Assembly (NCBI GenBank): GCA_963816685.1
Contig: CAWFMB010000038.1
Coordinates: 248,001-312,000, forward strand
Direction: 5' to 3'
Length of the DNA stretch: 64,000 nt
From: CAVYUC01 sp963816685
GTDB lineage: Bacteria; Bacteroidota; Bacteroidia; Bacteroidales; Prolixibacteraceae
Below are positions 18,037 through 27,892 of the stretch, piece after piece (the stretch's first letter is position 1; every line of letters begins with the position of its first letter). The notes under the pieces are model-generated. The model ran no database searches. It saw nothing but the letters and a program-made list of their open reading frames with translations, and was not told where the DNA came from. A program made the translations under genes and the position numbers.

Positions 18037-20265
18037 TTACCCTTCCACAAAATATCGAAGCTGATCCAACATAATGGGTACGTCGTTTTTGTCGATTCCC
18101 TGTTCCAGTAAATGCGGCAGGTCTTCCTCAAATATTTCGAGGAATGCTTTTTCAGAAAAACCGGATTCCGAAATGGAGCGTTTGTAATTTTCAAGCGCTT
18201 CTTTACGATTTCCAAGGCTCCACTGCACATGCCCCATGTTCATTAAATCGTGCTGATTGGGTTCATCGTCAAGTAATTTTTGGAAATATTTTTCAGCCTG
18301 TTCAAGCTTTCCTGTTACAAAAGAGCACCAGCCAATGGGCCGCCAGACTTTCTTGTTTCCCGGCGACAGGTATTCCACTTTAAAATATCCCTTCAGCGCC
18401 TCGTCGTAACGGTTCAGTTCCAATAAACTGTTCGAAATATTCAACTGGTTATTCAGATTTTCCGGATCCAGCTTTTCCACTTCCTTATAATATTCCAGTG
18501 CTTTGTCGGGTTGCTTCAGGTTGCGGTAACACAAGGCAATTTTTTTGAGGTTCCACAACCGGTTCAAATCATACAATTCAGCTTTTTTGTATTCTTCCAG
18601 TGCCAGCTCGAAATCGCCCAGCTTCTGATGACAAAAGGCCAGTTTCTGGTACAATTCACCATTTTTTTCCTTCGAAAGCAGGTAATTATAAATCTCAGCT
18701 GCTTCCACAAAATGATTTTTTGCAAAATAATATTCCGCTATACTGCGCAATACTTTTTCATCCTCTTTTAAAATATCGCCCAGCGCCAGTTTGTTGTGAA
18801 AATCAAACCTCCAGCCAAATACATCATCGAAATCCATTTTCCGCGGGTGCAGTTTATAAAACCGGTATAAATCCTGAATGTATTGATTGGTAATAAATTC
18901 AGCCTTTTTATCAGGTGAAGTCAATTCCTCATCTTTTTCAATTTCATTGAACTGATCCATTTCTGCTTTCATTCCCTGCGCCATAAATTCACGGTTCTCT
19001 GCCGGCAGGTTTTGTATGCTGAAACAGAATGAATATTTATCTGAATTGCAAAGAATAGGGGCACTTCCAATGGTTTTAACAAAATTGCGGTTGGTTTGTT
19101 CCGAAACATCAACAACTGATGCTATTTCAGGGTTTTCAGGGAAATAGGGAATGAACCAGTTGCCCGGTTCATTAAAAAACGGAAACATTTTCAGCATGGC
19201 AAATGAGCCCATAAACACATCGGCACCTTCCATCTGCAGTTCCGAAAACTCTTCCATTTTATCCATTAATCCGGGTGAATCTTTGAAAATTTCTTCCCAT
19301 TCCGGATTTTTATCGTCTCCAAAACCCTGGTCCATCAGACTGTCGAGGTTGATTTTATCCTTCAGGTTCGGACTGATTTTAATCATTTCGGGAATGATTT
19401 CATCGCGGATTTTTTGCTGAATCTTTTCTGTTTCCTTGCTCCGGATAAACTGAACAATGATTCGTTCAAGGTTCCTTTTAAACTCCGGATTTTCGTTCTG
19501 TAACTTCAACCTTCCGGTAATTTCGGGATAAAAAGGCATTCGTGCATCGTACCTGTAAAAATTGATAAGCAAACCAACCAGTGCCAGTTGATTAATGCTT
19601 TTCTCCTCAACATCGTACAATTCAAAGAGTAAATTGAATTTGCCGACATCAAAATAACGCTGCAGGCTGAGCATCAATCCGGTAACAATAAACGATTTAT
19701 ATGCATTCAGAATCAGCGAACTGGCAAAATACTGTTTTAGAAATTTTATTTCCTGCGAATCCAGTTCATCCTGAAACCAGATGTGATAAAAGAGGTTAAA
19801 AATCTTTTGTTGATGTTCGCGTGCTGCCTTCAGTTCCTCCGGACTTTCAGACTTATTCCTTTCCACAAGCGATCTTAATTCATTGCTCAGGTAAAAATCT
19901 TCGAGTTCTGAAAGATAGTTTTCAAAATCCGTAATATAATTGGATTTAAAAGTTCGCTTTCTTTCATAAACTATAGAAGATGAATATTTTAAACATAACG
20001 CTTCGTTTATTTTATCTGCAAGTTCAAATACCTGAACAATTAGCTTCCGGTAAACTTTCTGGCGTTCCGGATCCTGAATTCCCTCAACAGTATACTGTAA
20101 CATATAATGGTAGGTTTGTTCCAGGTTGTGGTATTCATCCGTAAATATTCCCAAACTGTTTTCAATAATCAGCTTTTCAATTAAATCGAAAGCAGGTTTT
20201 AACTTACGTCCTGCAAGATTTTCGCATATTTCGGCGTATCTTATTTTAATTTCTTTATTAGTCAT
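18037..20265 (-). CDS. Large cytoplasmic TPR-repeat protein
   Basis: A 742-residue protein without signal peptide or membrane segment, so cytoplasmic. The N-terminal 450 residues are helical and charged and match nothing I know. From about residue 500 to 720 there are consecutive tetratricopeptide repeats (for example AEIYNYLLSKEKNGELYQKLA, ALEEYKKAELYD, ALEYYKEVEKLDPENL). Such repeats bind other proteins. It is convergent with the GH3 gene, their stops one base apart, and has its own strong promoter match just upstream. No enzymatic motif is visible, so its role is unknown. Confidence 0.8.
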   Translation of the reverse strand: MTNKEIKIRYAEICENLAGRKLKPAFDLIEKLIIENSLGIFTDEYHNLEQTYHYMLQYTVEGIQDPERQKVYRKLIVQVFELADKINEALCLKYSSSIVYERKRTFKSNYITDFENYLSELEDFYLSNELRSLVERNKSESPEELKAAREHQQKIFNLFYHIWFQDELDSQEIKFLKQYFASSLILNAYKSFIVTGLMLSLQRYFDVGKFNLLFELYDVEEKSINQLALVGLLINFYRYDARMPFYPEITGRLKLQNENPEFKRNLERIIVQFIRSKETEKIQQKIRDEIIPEMIKISPNLKDKINLDSLMDQGFGDDKNPEWEEIFKDSPGLMDKMEEFSELQMEGADVFMGSFAMLKMFPFFNEPGNWFIPYFPENPEIASVVDVSEQTNRNFVKTIGSAPILCNSDKYSFCFSIQNLPAENREFMAQGMKAEMDQFNEIEKDEELTSPDKKAEFITNQYIQDLYRFYKLHPRKMDFDDVFGWRFDFHNKLALGDILKEDEKVLRSIAEYYFAKNHFVEAAEIYNYLLSKEKNGELYQKLAFCHQKLGDFELALEEYKKAELYDLNRLWNLKKIALCYRNLKQPDKALEYYKEVEKLDPENLNNQLNISNSLLELNRYDEALKGYFKVEYLSPGNKKVWRPIGWCSFVTGKLEQAEKYFQKLLDDEPNQHDLMNMGHVQWSLGNRKEALENYKRSISESGFSEKAFLEIFEEDLPHLLEQGIDKNDVPIMLDQLRYFVEG

Positions 20266-20619
20266 AACTCTGTTGTCTCATTCAAAATTAAGCGAAAAAC
20301 AAGATGGATCAAAAAACTATCCAAGGTTTTATTCCGGTTGATTTGACTTGCATAACAAAGATATACTGACAAATTTGCCATTTTACAGACCTGCCTGAAG
20401 AAGAATATTGTTACTAAAGATCATTTGGTGAAGCCGGTGTAAATGAGAGGAAATTTGTTGAATTATTTTTCCACTCCTGTGGTTTTGATCTACATCCTGG
20501 AATAAACGCGCATCTGCTACATTCCACTACTCCACTCATTATCAGAAAATTTAAAAAGTATGCTTATGACTGGCACAGAATTTTTAGGATATATCACGAT
20601 AATCAAAAAGTTAAAAATT
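20266..20619. other. Intergenic region between TPR gene and small charged protein
   Basis: Apart from the promoter at 20283-20313 I see nothing: no gene, no hairpin and no repeat shared with other parts of the window. Confidence 0.5.
20283..20313 (-). promoter_or_regulatory. Bacteroidota-type promoter of the TPR gene
   Basis: On the minus strand, TTTG (20313-20310) is followed after exactly 19 bases by TAATTTTG (20290-20283), matching the Bacteroides sigma factor consensus TTTG / TAnnTTTG. The start codon at 20265 is about 18 bases further on, giving a very short leader. Confidence 0.6.
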
Positions 20620-20946
20620 ATGGCATCAGATAAGGAAAAAAGAGAAAAGCTGGTTCGGTTTTTAGACCAGAAAGCATTTAATCCTATATTGAAAAAAAAG
20701 GAAAGTGATTTTCACAGTGATAACGAGAAATCAAAATTTAAGGATATAAAACGAAGTACTGAGAATGAAAAAAAGCGCTTTCATGATAATTACAACACTG
20801 CAGGCGAAGTGAAAGATAATTATTTAAGCGATTTAAGTTCAGAAACAGCCAAACGCAAAAACCGGGAGCTGAAACAATTAAACCTGCCTCGTCTTCCCGA
20901 TTTTAAAGATGAATTTATGAAGCTTTGCGATAAACTGGAAGTCTGA
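20620..20946 (+). CDS. Small highly charged protein of unknown function
   Basis: Not recognised. About 108 residues, starting at the ATG at 20620 (MASDKEKREKLVRFLDQ); an upstream in-frame ATG at 20560 would add a hydrophobic 20-residue stretch that looks unlike the rest. The protein is rich in Lys, Glu and Asp, without signal peptide or Cys, and probably helical or partly disordered, with a conserved-looking end (LNLPRLPDFKDEFMKLCDKLEV region). It stands alone between a divergent TPR gene and the convergent lyase gene. A DNA-associated or stress-type small protein is possible, but this is guesswork. Confidence 0.55.
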   Translation: MASDKEKREKLVRFLDQKAFNPILKKKESDFHSDNEKSKFKDIKRSTENEKKRFHDNYNTAGEVKDNYLSDLSSETAKRKNRELKQLNLPRLPDFKDEFMKLCDKLEV

Positions 20947-20973
20947 CAGTTTAAAGTACCGGCAAACCCGAGG

Positions 20974-22167
20974 TTATGGATTAATTACCGGTTCATTCAT
21001 TAACCAGATGACCGGGTTTCGAATTGGCAGATTCCGAATTACCTCCCGGGTTTCGGGATAACCGTCGAGGGTTTTCCATAACTCTATATATTCCGGATGA
21101 TTATATGCTCTACCGGCAAAGATTAAAAAGGGCTGTCGTACCGGCCATTCATCCCAATACATGACATCGTGTTTATAAGGCCATTCCGATTTGTCTTTTA
21201 CATACGGAAACATAAAATGTGCCCCTTTTTCAAGATTCTTACCATCAGGCGTGGTATAAGCATATAAATTATGGTTTTCATCTGAAAGAACTTCAGCTGC
21301 TGTCATAAAAGCATCGAGGTTGAACAAGGAATAACCATATGGTTTGGTGCGCTCCAATTCCAGCGGAAATGAACCGTCTTCGGCCATTTGATTTGGGAGA
21401 AGAATATTTTTGAACCGGTCGCGGCACAAATCCAGCACCGCATCATTTGCTGTTAAACGGGCAAAAGCACCGACTTGCATTACCCAGCAGGTGGCGTGGT
21501 TATTTTTGGTGTTCATTTCATCCTTTCCGTAATCACTGGTGGTTAACCAATTTATGAATTCCGAGAACCATTGTTTTGTACCTTCAACCGTTTTTTCAGG
21601 AAGCGCATTATTGGCTTCGAGAATTTCCACAGAACGAGCTACCTCAATTAAATGAATGGCATCTATAATTCCAATGCCACGGCCGGTTACTCTTCCTTTA
21701 ATCGCCTGAGCGTAATTCAGACTTGGATTCATCCTGGTTTCAGATTTAACGAACCACGCGTTTAAATGATTGTCAACAGCTTTGGCAAATTTTTCATCAC
21801 CGGTTAGTAACCAGGCTGAGGTTTCCATTCCAATAATCCGGCTCAGGCGAATCATAGACAGCCGGTGTGCTACAAAATTTCCAGGATTGGTTTGCCCGTC
21901 CCGGCGAATATATGGCCCCTCCGGATTTTCAGGATCGGGCCACCAGTAATCACCTTCAGAATAAAAATCATGAGAGCCGCCTTCACTTCGTTCGCTCACA
22001 TTGGCAGTGACTGTAACGGGCAAACTGTCGAGAAAGCCTCTTGCTGTTTCAATGATGTAATTCTGTTCATCAATTGAAATATAAGGCACTTCATCTTCTT
22101 TTTCAGAACAGGATGTTATTGACAAAATCAAAAAAAGTAATCCGGCAAAATTAAATTGCAGTTTCAT
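20974..22167 (-). CDS. Alginate-lyase-fold lipoprotein (PL38-like)
   Basis: Alginate lyase domain protein (PF05426), closest in motif content to family PL38, whose known members cleave uronic-acid polymers. I use the ATG at 22167, which gives a lipoprotein signal (FAGLLFLILSITSC); the frame is open 24 codons upstream. Key segments are EGDYWWPDPENPEGPYIRRDG (about residue 70) and KNNHATCW (about residue 220, candidate catalytic Asn-His). It is the last gene of the polysaccharide locus. A second member of the same family lies at 29297-30517. Substrate could be glucuronan-like, mannuronan-like or another polyuronate. Confidence 0.85.
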   Translation of the reverse strand: MKLQFNFAGLLFLILSITSCSEKEDEVPYISIDEQNYIIETARGFLDSLPVTVTANVSERSEGGSHDFYSEGDYWWPDPENPEGPYIRRDGQTNPGNFVAHRLSMIRLSRIIGMETSAWLLTGDEKFAKAVDNHLNAWFVKSETRMNPSLNYAQAIKGRVTGRGIGIIDAIHLIEVARSVEILEANNALPEKTVEGTKQWFSEFINWLTTSDYGKDEMNTKNNHATCWVMQVGAFARLTANDAVLDLCRDRFKNILLPNQMAEDGSFPLELERTKPYGYSLFNLDAFMTAAEVLSDENHNLYAYTTPDGKNLEKGAHFMFPYVKDKSEWPYKHDVMYWDEWPVRQPFLIFAGRAYNHPEYIELWKTLDGYPETREVIRNLPIRNPVIWLMNEPVINP

Positions 22168-22306
22168 CAAGTTGTGGTTATAATTCATTCTCTTTAATTT
22201 ATAATATAATCTTTCATAAGAATTTATTTCCTGCATCAATAAAACTGATACCCCTGATTTGAATCTTTTTACAATTCAGAGGTGTCAAAATATGATTTAG
22301 AGTTGG

Positions 22307-24241
22307 TTAATCAGTTTTGGTAATCACTATTTCATTCTTCCCTTTTTGTTTTGAATTGTTCAGCTTAAATACAATCCGCGTAATTCCTTCGGGCCAATAT
22401 CTCCTTAATCCCTGGTCGGTCACTTCATTGAACTCAATATCAGGCGTTACATTCTTCGGGTTGTAATTCATCATCAATGTAAATCCGTCCCCTTCGAGTT
22501 TAATTTTACCCGGTCCTGCTTCAGAAACTTTGCTGTAGGTTACGAAATTTAAAGTAGTCGGTACATCCTTCACTTCACTTAACTGATAAGTGTCGTTTAT
22601 TGTGAATTTTTTATTGCGGTCGAGGCGGTAACTTCTCACCCATTTATCAACTGCGGATTCCTCAGGATACGCTCCCGAAATGTCGGTTGAAAAGACTGCT
22701 TTCTTCGCATCTGCACTGAATGTTGTATTTTGAGCATGAAATTCGAGTCCCTCATGTTGATCGACACCATTTATTTTGGGAAGGTTGTGGTATTGCGACT
22801 GCATCGTCCAGATTTCGTAACGGCGGTTGCTAAATGTTTTGGCAGTATAGGTTTCGCGGCCAATATCGATGATGCATGGTTTGCCGTTGAAATATAAGAC
22901 GCATGTGCCGATATCGTTGTGGTTATGGCTTTCAGCATTGTGACCTCCCTTTGCGGCAAAGTAGAATCCCTGTGCAGATCCTGCCTGATCACGGGCACCG
23001 GCAATTTGCGTTTCGGGTAACCAGAAATCGCTGATTAATGCATTATCAGCCGGAGCATTTGCAATTTCATCCAGGTGCATCAGCTCCATGATTTGTTCGT
23101 CGATTTTACCATCCGGAACTTCTTTTCCCCAATCCTGTTTTTCCGCCAAATATGCCCCAAACTCCTTCATGGTTGAATCGCCGATTGCTTTTCCATAGCT
23201 GTATATAATTTGAGGACGACTACCAGTAGTTGCATCGGCGTCGGCAAAATTCAGGAAATACGGATAATCAATGTACGCTTTGTAGATGTACGTTCCCATA
23301 TTTTTTATCAGCTGGTTGTCGAAAACATCAAACTTTCCGTTGGTTGCGAGGTTCAGCAAATCGAGGTTCTGGTAGAGGGAAGCCCCTGCCCTGCCCCAAT
23401 ATGAGGGGCCTTCATCGCAACCACCATCATCCGGATAGTCGTTTAAAAAAGAATCCAGCGACCGGATTACTTTTTGTACGCCTTTTACCTTTTGTTGCTG
23501 GTCATCCTCCAATATCAGTATCGACGTCAGTATATTATGGTTGGTCCAGGGATTCCAGTTATTCACCGAACGGCTGCCATCGAGTCCCTGCCACCAGAAA
23601 TCATCCCTCTCGTAATAAGGAACGACAGCTTTTTTCATGATTTCATCCTTCAATCGTGTGGCTATCAGCGGATGGATTTTGTCGAATTCATCTTTAAACA
23701 AAAACCATGTCCATGACAGGATATTGGCAATTTCACCAACACCAAGATCAATAACCGGTTCATTTACATCGGGTAAGCCATGGGGTGCCTTTTGCAGGGT
23801 TAGGTGTGCGGACCAGCCCCACCAGGTTTGTTCGCTGTAAAACCAGACGCCGTTTACAATCTGGTCAATAAAACGTCCCCTTCCTTCAGCCAGTTCGCCC
23901 ATGACCAGCGCCATCAAAGCTCCCCGTGGTGCAGCGTATGACTCCTGCCGGCGGTCACCGGAGCGGATAATTTCTAAGTAATCTGTGGCTTTTACTGCGG
24001 GCCAGTCGTATTCCAAATATGCTTCGGCTTCCTGCACATATTGTTCTTTTAAGTTGGAAGGAAGATTATCCCAGAAATTGCGGTCACTGTAACCGGGAAA
24101 ATTCAATTCCGAAAAATCTTTAATAAGTGTACCAGCCAGATTAACCTGTTCTGCTTCTTTCTGCAGAATATCACGTTTTTCGACTGAGAAACAGTAAAAT
24201 GAAGAACTTATACATAACAGAACAAGAAGAATGTTTTTCAT
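22307..24241 (-). CDS. Heparinase II/III-family polysaccharide lyase
   Basis: Secreted 644-residue protein (signal MKNILLVLLCISSSFYCFS). The N-terminal two thirds are an alpha/alpha toroid (WWGWSAHLTLQ, NNWNPWTNHNIL, DGGCDEGPSYWGRAG). The C-terminal part is the heparinase II/III beta-sandwich (PF07940) with SHNHNDIGTCVLYFNGKP near residue 437 and SQYHNLPKINGVDQ after it. The WNPWTNHN and DEGPSYW segments are the usual active-site candidates in this superfamily. It cleaves a uronic-acid linkage by beta-elimination if active. It ends 140 bases before the PL38-like gene and starts 19 bases after the preceding gene. Confidence 0.88.
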   Translation of the reverse strand: MKNILLVLLCISSSFYCFSVEKRDILQKEAEQVNLAGTLIKDFSELNFPGYSDRNFWDNLPSNLKEQYVQEAEAYLEYDWPAVKATDYLEIIRSGDRRQESYAAPRGALMALVMGELAEGRGRFIDQIVNGVWFYSEQTWWGWSAHLTLQKAPHGLPDVNEPVIDLGVGEIANILSWTWFLFKDEFDKIHPLIATRLKDEIMKKAVVPYYERDDFWWQGLDGSRSVNNWNPWTNHNILTSILILEDDQQQKVKGVQKVIRSLDSFLNDYPDDGGCDEGPSYWGRAGASLYQNLDLLNLATNGKFDVFDNQLIKNMGTYIYKAYIDYPYFLNFADADATTGSRPQIIYSYGKAIGDSTMKEFGAYLAEKQDWGKEVPDGKIDEQIMELMHLDEIANAPADNALISDFWLPETQIAGARDQAGSAQGFYFAAKGGHNAESHNHNDIGTCVLYFNGKPCIIDIGRETYTAKTFSNRRYEIWTMQSQYHNLPKINGVDQHEGLEFHAQNTTFSADAKKAVFSTDISGAYPEESAVDKWVRSYRLDRNKKFTINDTYQLSEVKDVPTTLNFVTYSKVSEAGPGKIKLEGDGFTLMMNYNPKNVTPDIEFNEVTDQGLRRYWPEGITRIVFKLNNSKQKGKNEIVITKTD

Positions 24242-24260
24242 GATGTATCGTTTTAATTGG

Positions 24261-25640
24261 TTATTTTATTTTTACAGGTTTCTGATGATCTTTACTCATT
24301 TCATATGGTAGCTGCCGGATATCTCCTTTGAAGTTGCCAAACCAGAGTTCACATTTGCTGAATTCGTGTGAATGCCCTTCACTCCAGAAAAAGCAAAACG
24401 GCGGATTGTAATTCACCGGACGACGTACATATGAATGACTGTATTCACTGTTTCTGGTTAGTTGTTTTGTTTTCTTCCAGGTTTCTCCTTTATTTTTCGA
24501 CTGCCAAATGGCAAGTTCTCCCCCTACACCCCACTTTTGCGAACCTGGTATTGTCGGTCCAACAATTTTCCATTCTTTTTCTGAAATAAAAAGGCTGCCC
24601 ATATCGTAATTATGATCCGATTCAGTAACAACAAAAGTCTGCCAGTTATTTTCCTCCCATTTGGTAATACACCATTCATACGGCTGGCTTTCAGGGCCCG
24701 GAATATGTCCGTTACTTCGAATATACAAACATACCGGATTTCCATTTTCATCGAAACCGATATCCTTCAGATATATATTTTTGTTTTGCGACCGGTAATT
24801 TACTGCCAACGCCGGTGAATTCATATCGGTAACTGGCAGATCAAGATTGACACCACCGGCACTTGTCCAGGTTTTCCCAAAATCGGTTGTCTGTACATAA
24901 TACAGATCGGTGCGTTTATCCACATTTCCATCGGGATGACGGTTAAAAAACGTCCCCACTTTTTCACCCTTGTAACAGTTACTGATTTGGTAATGGCCCG
25001 ATTTTTCTCCCTCATGAACAGGAATGGCGGCAAGCATTTTATCGTCTGTCCAGTGCACACCATCAGAGCTGGTTTCAAAATAGAGTTGTCGTACTCCTGT
25101 GTATTTGGTAAACAGGTGCAGAAATCCCCATTTTGTTTTCCAGGGTTGCGGATATGTCATTTCCTCCTCAGTAACCTGCTCAAATTCATCAATATCATAA
25201 GGATTTTTGCTTTTATATTTAAAACCCGGTCTCGTTCTTCCACGGCCACTGACAAACACCCACAGGTAACCGTCGTAGTCAATCAGCAGCGACGGATTAT
25301 CATGAGGATCATTAACACCCTGTTTATCGTAAACTACGGTTGGTTTCGATACCATACCGGATTTATGGTCGTACTCTCCAATCATGCAGAGCAGGTGCCT
25401 TTCGCCAGCAGCGGTTGTACCGCCGTAAACAAAAAATGTTTTATCCACATCCTTGTCATAAATGGCCAATGGAATATGTTTGGCTGTGTAAGTTCCCAAA
25501 GCACCGGAATATTTGTCACCATTTGGATATTTTTGATTAAGTTCGAACCAGATGGGCCGGTAACCATCGATTTTGACATTATTTAGGGATTGGGAGAATA
25601 TTTGAAAAGACGATAAAATCAAGATCGGGATTAAGACCAC
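24261..25640 (-). CDS. BNR_4-type beta-propeller protein, possible PL24/25-like lyase
   Basis: Secreted protein of 459 residues with several propeller strands (HDNPSLLIDYDGYLWVFVSGR, QPWKTKWGFLHLFTKYTG, HYQISNCYKG) of the BNR_4 repeat family (PF15892). This fold is used by ulvan lyases of PL24 and PL25 and by rhamnosyl-glucuronate-active enzymes. No ATG fits the start: I give the GTG at 25640. The frame runs on upstream as K-R-G-S-E-D-W-R-K-I-Q-K, which would complete a normal signal peptide, with ATA (25679-25677) exactly where an ATG would be expected. A lost start codon is therefore possible. A second family member lies at 27893. Confidence 0.78.
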   Translation of the reverse strand: MVLIPILILSSFQIFSQSLNNVKIDGYRPIWFELNQKYPNGDKYSGALGTYTAKHIPLAIYDKDVDKTFFVYGGTTAAGERHLLCMIGEYDHKSGMVSKPTVVYDKQGVNDPHDNPSLLIDYDGYLWVFVSGRGRTRPGFKYKSKNPYDIDEFEQVTEEEMTYPQPWKTKWGFLHLFTKYTGVRQLYFETSSDGVHWTDDKMLAAIPVHEGEKSGHYQISNCYKGEKVGTFFNRHPDGNVDKRTDLYYVQTTDFGKTWTSAGGVNLDLPVTDMNSPALAVNYRSQNKNIYLKDIGFDENGNPVCLYIRSNGHIPGPESQPYEWCITKWEENNWQTFVVTESDHNYDMGSLFISEKEWKIVGPTIPGSQKWGVGGELAIWQSKNKGETWKKTKQLTRNSEYSHSYVRRPVNYNPPFCFFWSEGHSHEFSKCELWFGNFKGDIRQLPYEMSKDHQKPVKIK

Positions 25641-25828
25641 TTTTTGAATTTTCCGCCAGTCTTCTGACCCCCTTTTTATTCTCCACCGGCAGGCGGTTGA
25701 AAAGGTTCCTGCTTTTAACAGGATTAAGTAAGGTTTGTATTAAAAACATTTTTCATTTTTTAATTACGTTTTCATTTGCGATGAATACAATATATTTACA
25801 ATTTTTTCAGCTTTCCAGCCATTTTCAG

Positions 25829-27847
25829 TTAACGTGGAACATCTACAAACCACTCGTCCTTTTTATTACTGTTATACACGCGCAGTTTTAGTGCTTCATC
25901 ACTTTCAGAAACTATTTCAGCTTTAATATCTTTTGTCGGTTTTTCCGACGGAAACAGTACCCAGATAAATTTGCTTTCGCCTTTCACATTTGCGCTGTAA
26001 ATAGCGACTGTGTTAGGCTCGTACTTATTGTATTCCTCGCTGTACCAGCCTTGAATTTCAGGCTCTTCCTGACCTTTTACAAAATTGATACTCCAGTTTT
26101 GGTTTCCCACAGGGATGATTTGCAGGTTTCCGTATTCATTGTCTGTTGAAATAATTTCGCCCTCCTGTATTACTTTACAATCCGGATGAAAATGCCATAA
26201 TGCTTCAATTTTGCGAGGACGATCAGTGGTAATTCGATCAATTACTATCCACATATCGCCACGAACATAAAACAACTGCCGCATATGCCTGCACTCACCT
26301 TCAAGATCAATAAATTTATCGAAAGTTGCCCTGGCGTAATCATAATCATCTGTGATTTTACAGTATTTATCTGTTAACGGTTCTTCCGTTATGCGTGGTC
26401 CGGGAGCCTGTCCTTTTCCGTCAATCAACAACACATTGTGGCTTTGACTACCGTCAGCGTAATTTCGAAATTTTCTTGCGACTTCACCACGATAGGCAAA
26501 ACGACCACCATCGACAAGCAAATCGCGTCCGTATGCAGAAACAGAAATATGCAGTTTGTCATTGTGTTGATGGCCGCTACCCCAAGGACCTATATCGAAA
26601 AATGACCACTGTGCATCCTCATCAAAACCACTTCGTGAGATGAGTTGTCCGGCCCAGGGATAAAAATAAGACGGCCCATCTGCAGGTTTTATCCCGGAAC
26701 TGCAATTTGTCGCAATATATTCCCAACCAGGTTTATTGTACTTTTTAGCGCCCTCCAGAATAAGTTCGCGGTCGCTGCCACGGTCACCGTCGTTGTTCAA
26801 TGGCCGGCAGCCATCCTGACGAACGCGGTGCGCAACGTAACTGTACATATCTTCAATTGTTTGTTTAAAATAGTCTGATAATGGCTTATTGGCATGTCCG
26901 CAAATTTCCTCGAAAAGTTCAAAGTTCCGCATGGCCACATTGTGATAGTGTGAAGTTAATTCAGTTTGTACACCATCTGGATATACCTGTTCTTTCATGC
27001 TTTCGGTCATTGTTTTGGCGGCATAGTCCAGCCATTCAGCCGACTTTTTATATTCCGGCCAGTTTACTGCAACTGTGGCAAGGGCTGATATTTCCATGGT
27101 CAGCCAATTGCCCTGCGCATGAAAATTCCGGTTGTAATGTGCATGATCAGGCAAACTTCCCAACATTAAAAGTTCTGTGGCAGGTGACAGGTATTCACTG
27201 TTAATCAAACCGTAAAAAACACCTGACCAGACTTTTGCACGTGCAGCAACTTCCAGTCCACGCCAGATGGAAGTACTGCTTCTTTTTCCCGGATATGGCA
27301 TGCTTGCAATAATAAAATCCTTTAAAAACAAATCAATGTATTTTGCATACTTTGGATTTCCTGTATTGAAATAAGCTTGCAATACTTCGTCTACCTGGCT
27401 GTGCCGGTTCGATAGCCAGGCCCATTCCTCATCGTGATTCGGGCCCTTATAATACCAGTCGCGGTGACCGTTTTCGAGGTACGGAACCTGTCCTTTCACG
27501 TTCTGAATTTCAAACACATTTTTTAATATCGTATCCGCAGCAGCTACTGTTTGCTCACTTTGGACGGGTTGTTCCCGACGAAGATATTCTGCAGTATTTC
27601 CATTTTTGTAATACTTTAGCAGTTCGATGCATGCCTTTTCAATATTTCCTTTTTCATATGCCTCTTTTACTTTCTCCAGCCCCGTATAATCAAGGTTGAA
27701 CTGGCCAAGCATGTCTTTTATCACTTCGGGATAAGCTTCCACCACATCTTCTACAGTTGTTATCTTTTGCCAATCCGATTGAGCTGAAAGATTTCCCGTT
27801 AAAAATAAACTCAATGTTATAAGGAAAAGTAAGTTTTTCATTTTCAA
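25829..27847 (-). CDS. Heparinase II/III-family polysaccharide lyase
   Basis: Secreted 672-residue lyase (signal MKMKNLLFLITLSLFLTGNLSAQ). It has the N-terminal heparin-sulfate-lyase-type helical domain (NGHRDWYYKGPNHDEEWAW, NRHSQVDEVLQAYFNTG), the toroid core with NFHAQGNWLTMEISALA and DGVQTELTSHYHNVAMRNF, and the beta-sandwich with GHQHNDKLHISVSAYG near residue 425 and SQSHNVLLIDGKGQ. This arrangement is that of PL12-type enzymes. It is the family member here with the clearest full set of motifs, so it is the best candidate for an active endo- or exo-lyase. It lies between the two BNR_4 genes. Confidence 0.9.
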   Translation of the reverse strand: MKMKNLLFLITLSLFLTGNLSAQSDWQKITTVEDVVEAYPEVIKDMLGQFNLDYTGLEKVKEAYEKGNIEKACIELLKYYKNGNTAEYLRREQPVQSEQTVAAADTILKNVFEIQNVKGQVPYLENGHRDWYYKGPNHDEEWAWLSNRHSQVDEVLQAYFNTGNPKYAKYIDLFLKDFIIASMPYPGKRSSTSIWRGLEVAARAKVWSGVFYGLINSEYLSPATELLMLGSLPDHAHYNRNFHAQGNWLTMEISALATVAVNWPEYKKSAEWLDYAAKTMTESMKEQVYPDGVQTELTSHYHNVAMRNFELFEEICGHANKPLSDYFKQTIEDMYSYVAHRVRQDGCRPLNNDGDRGSDRELILEGAKKYNKPGWEYIATNCSSGIKPADGPSYFYPWAGQLISRSGFDEDAQWSFFDIGPWGSGHQHNDKLHISVSAYGRDLLVDGGRFAYRGEVARKFRNYADGSQSHNVLLIDGKGQAPGPRITEEPLTDKYCKITDDYDYARATFDKFIDLEGECRHMRQLFYVRGDMWIVIDRITTDRPRKIEALWHFHPDCKVIQEGEIISTDNEYGNLQIIPVGNQNWSINFVKGQEEPEIQGWYSEEYNKYEPNTVAIYSANVKGESKFIWVLFPSEKPTKDIKAEIVSESDEALKLRVYNSNKKDEWFVDVPR

Positions 27848-27892
27848 TCCATTTAATTGATGTTATACAAAAGTGGCGCCTGTCATACCTTT

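Noticed and set aside
22249..22287. Terminator between the heparinase and PL38-like genes
   Set aside because: The minus-strand hairpin has a mismatch and a G-U pair and lacks a T run, so I do not claim it.
24936..25586. 216-codon plus-strand open frame opposite the BNR_4 gene
   Set aside because: Antisense to a recognisable propeller protein and made of improbable Phe/Cys/His-rich sequence.
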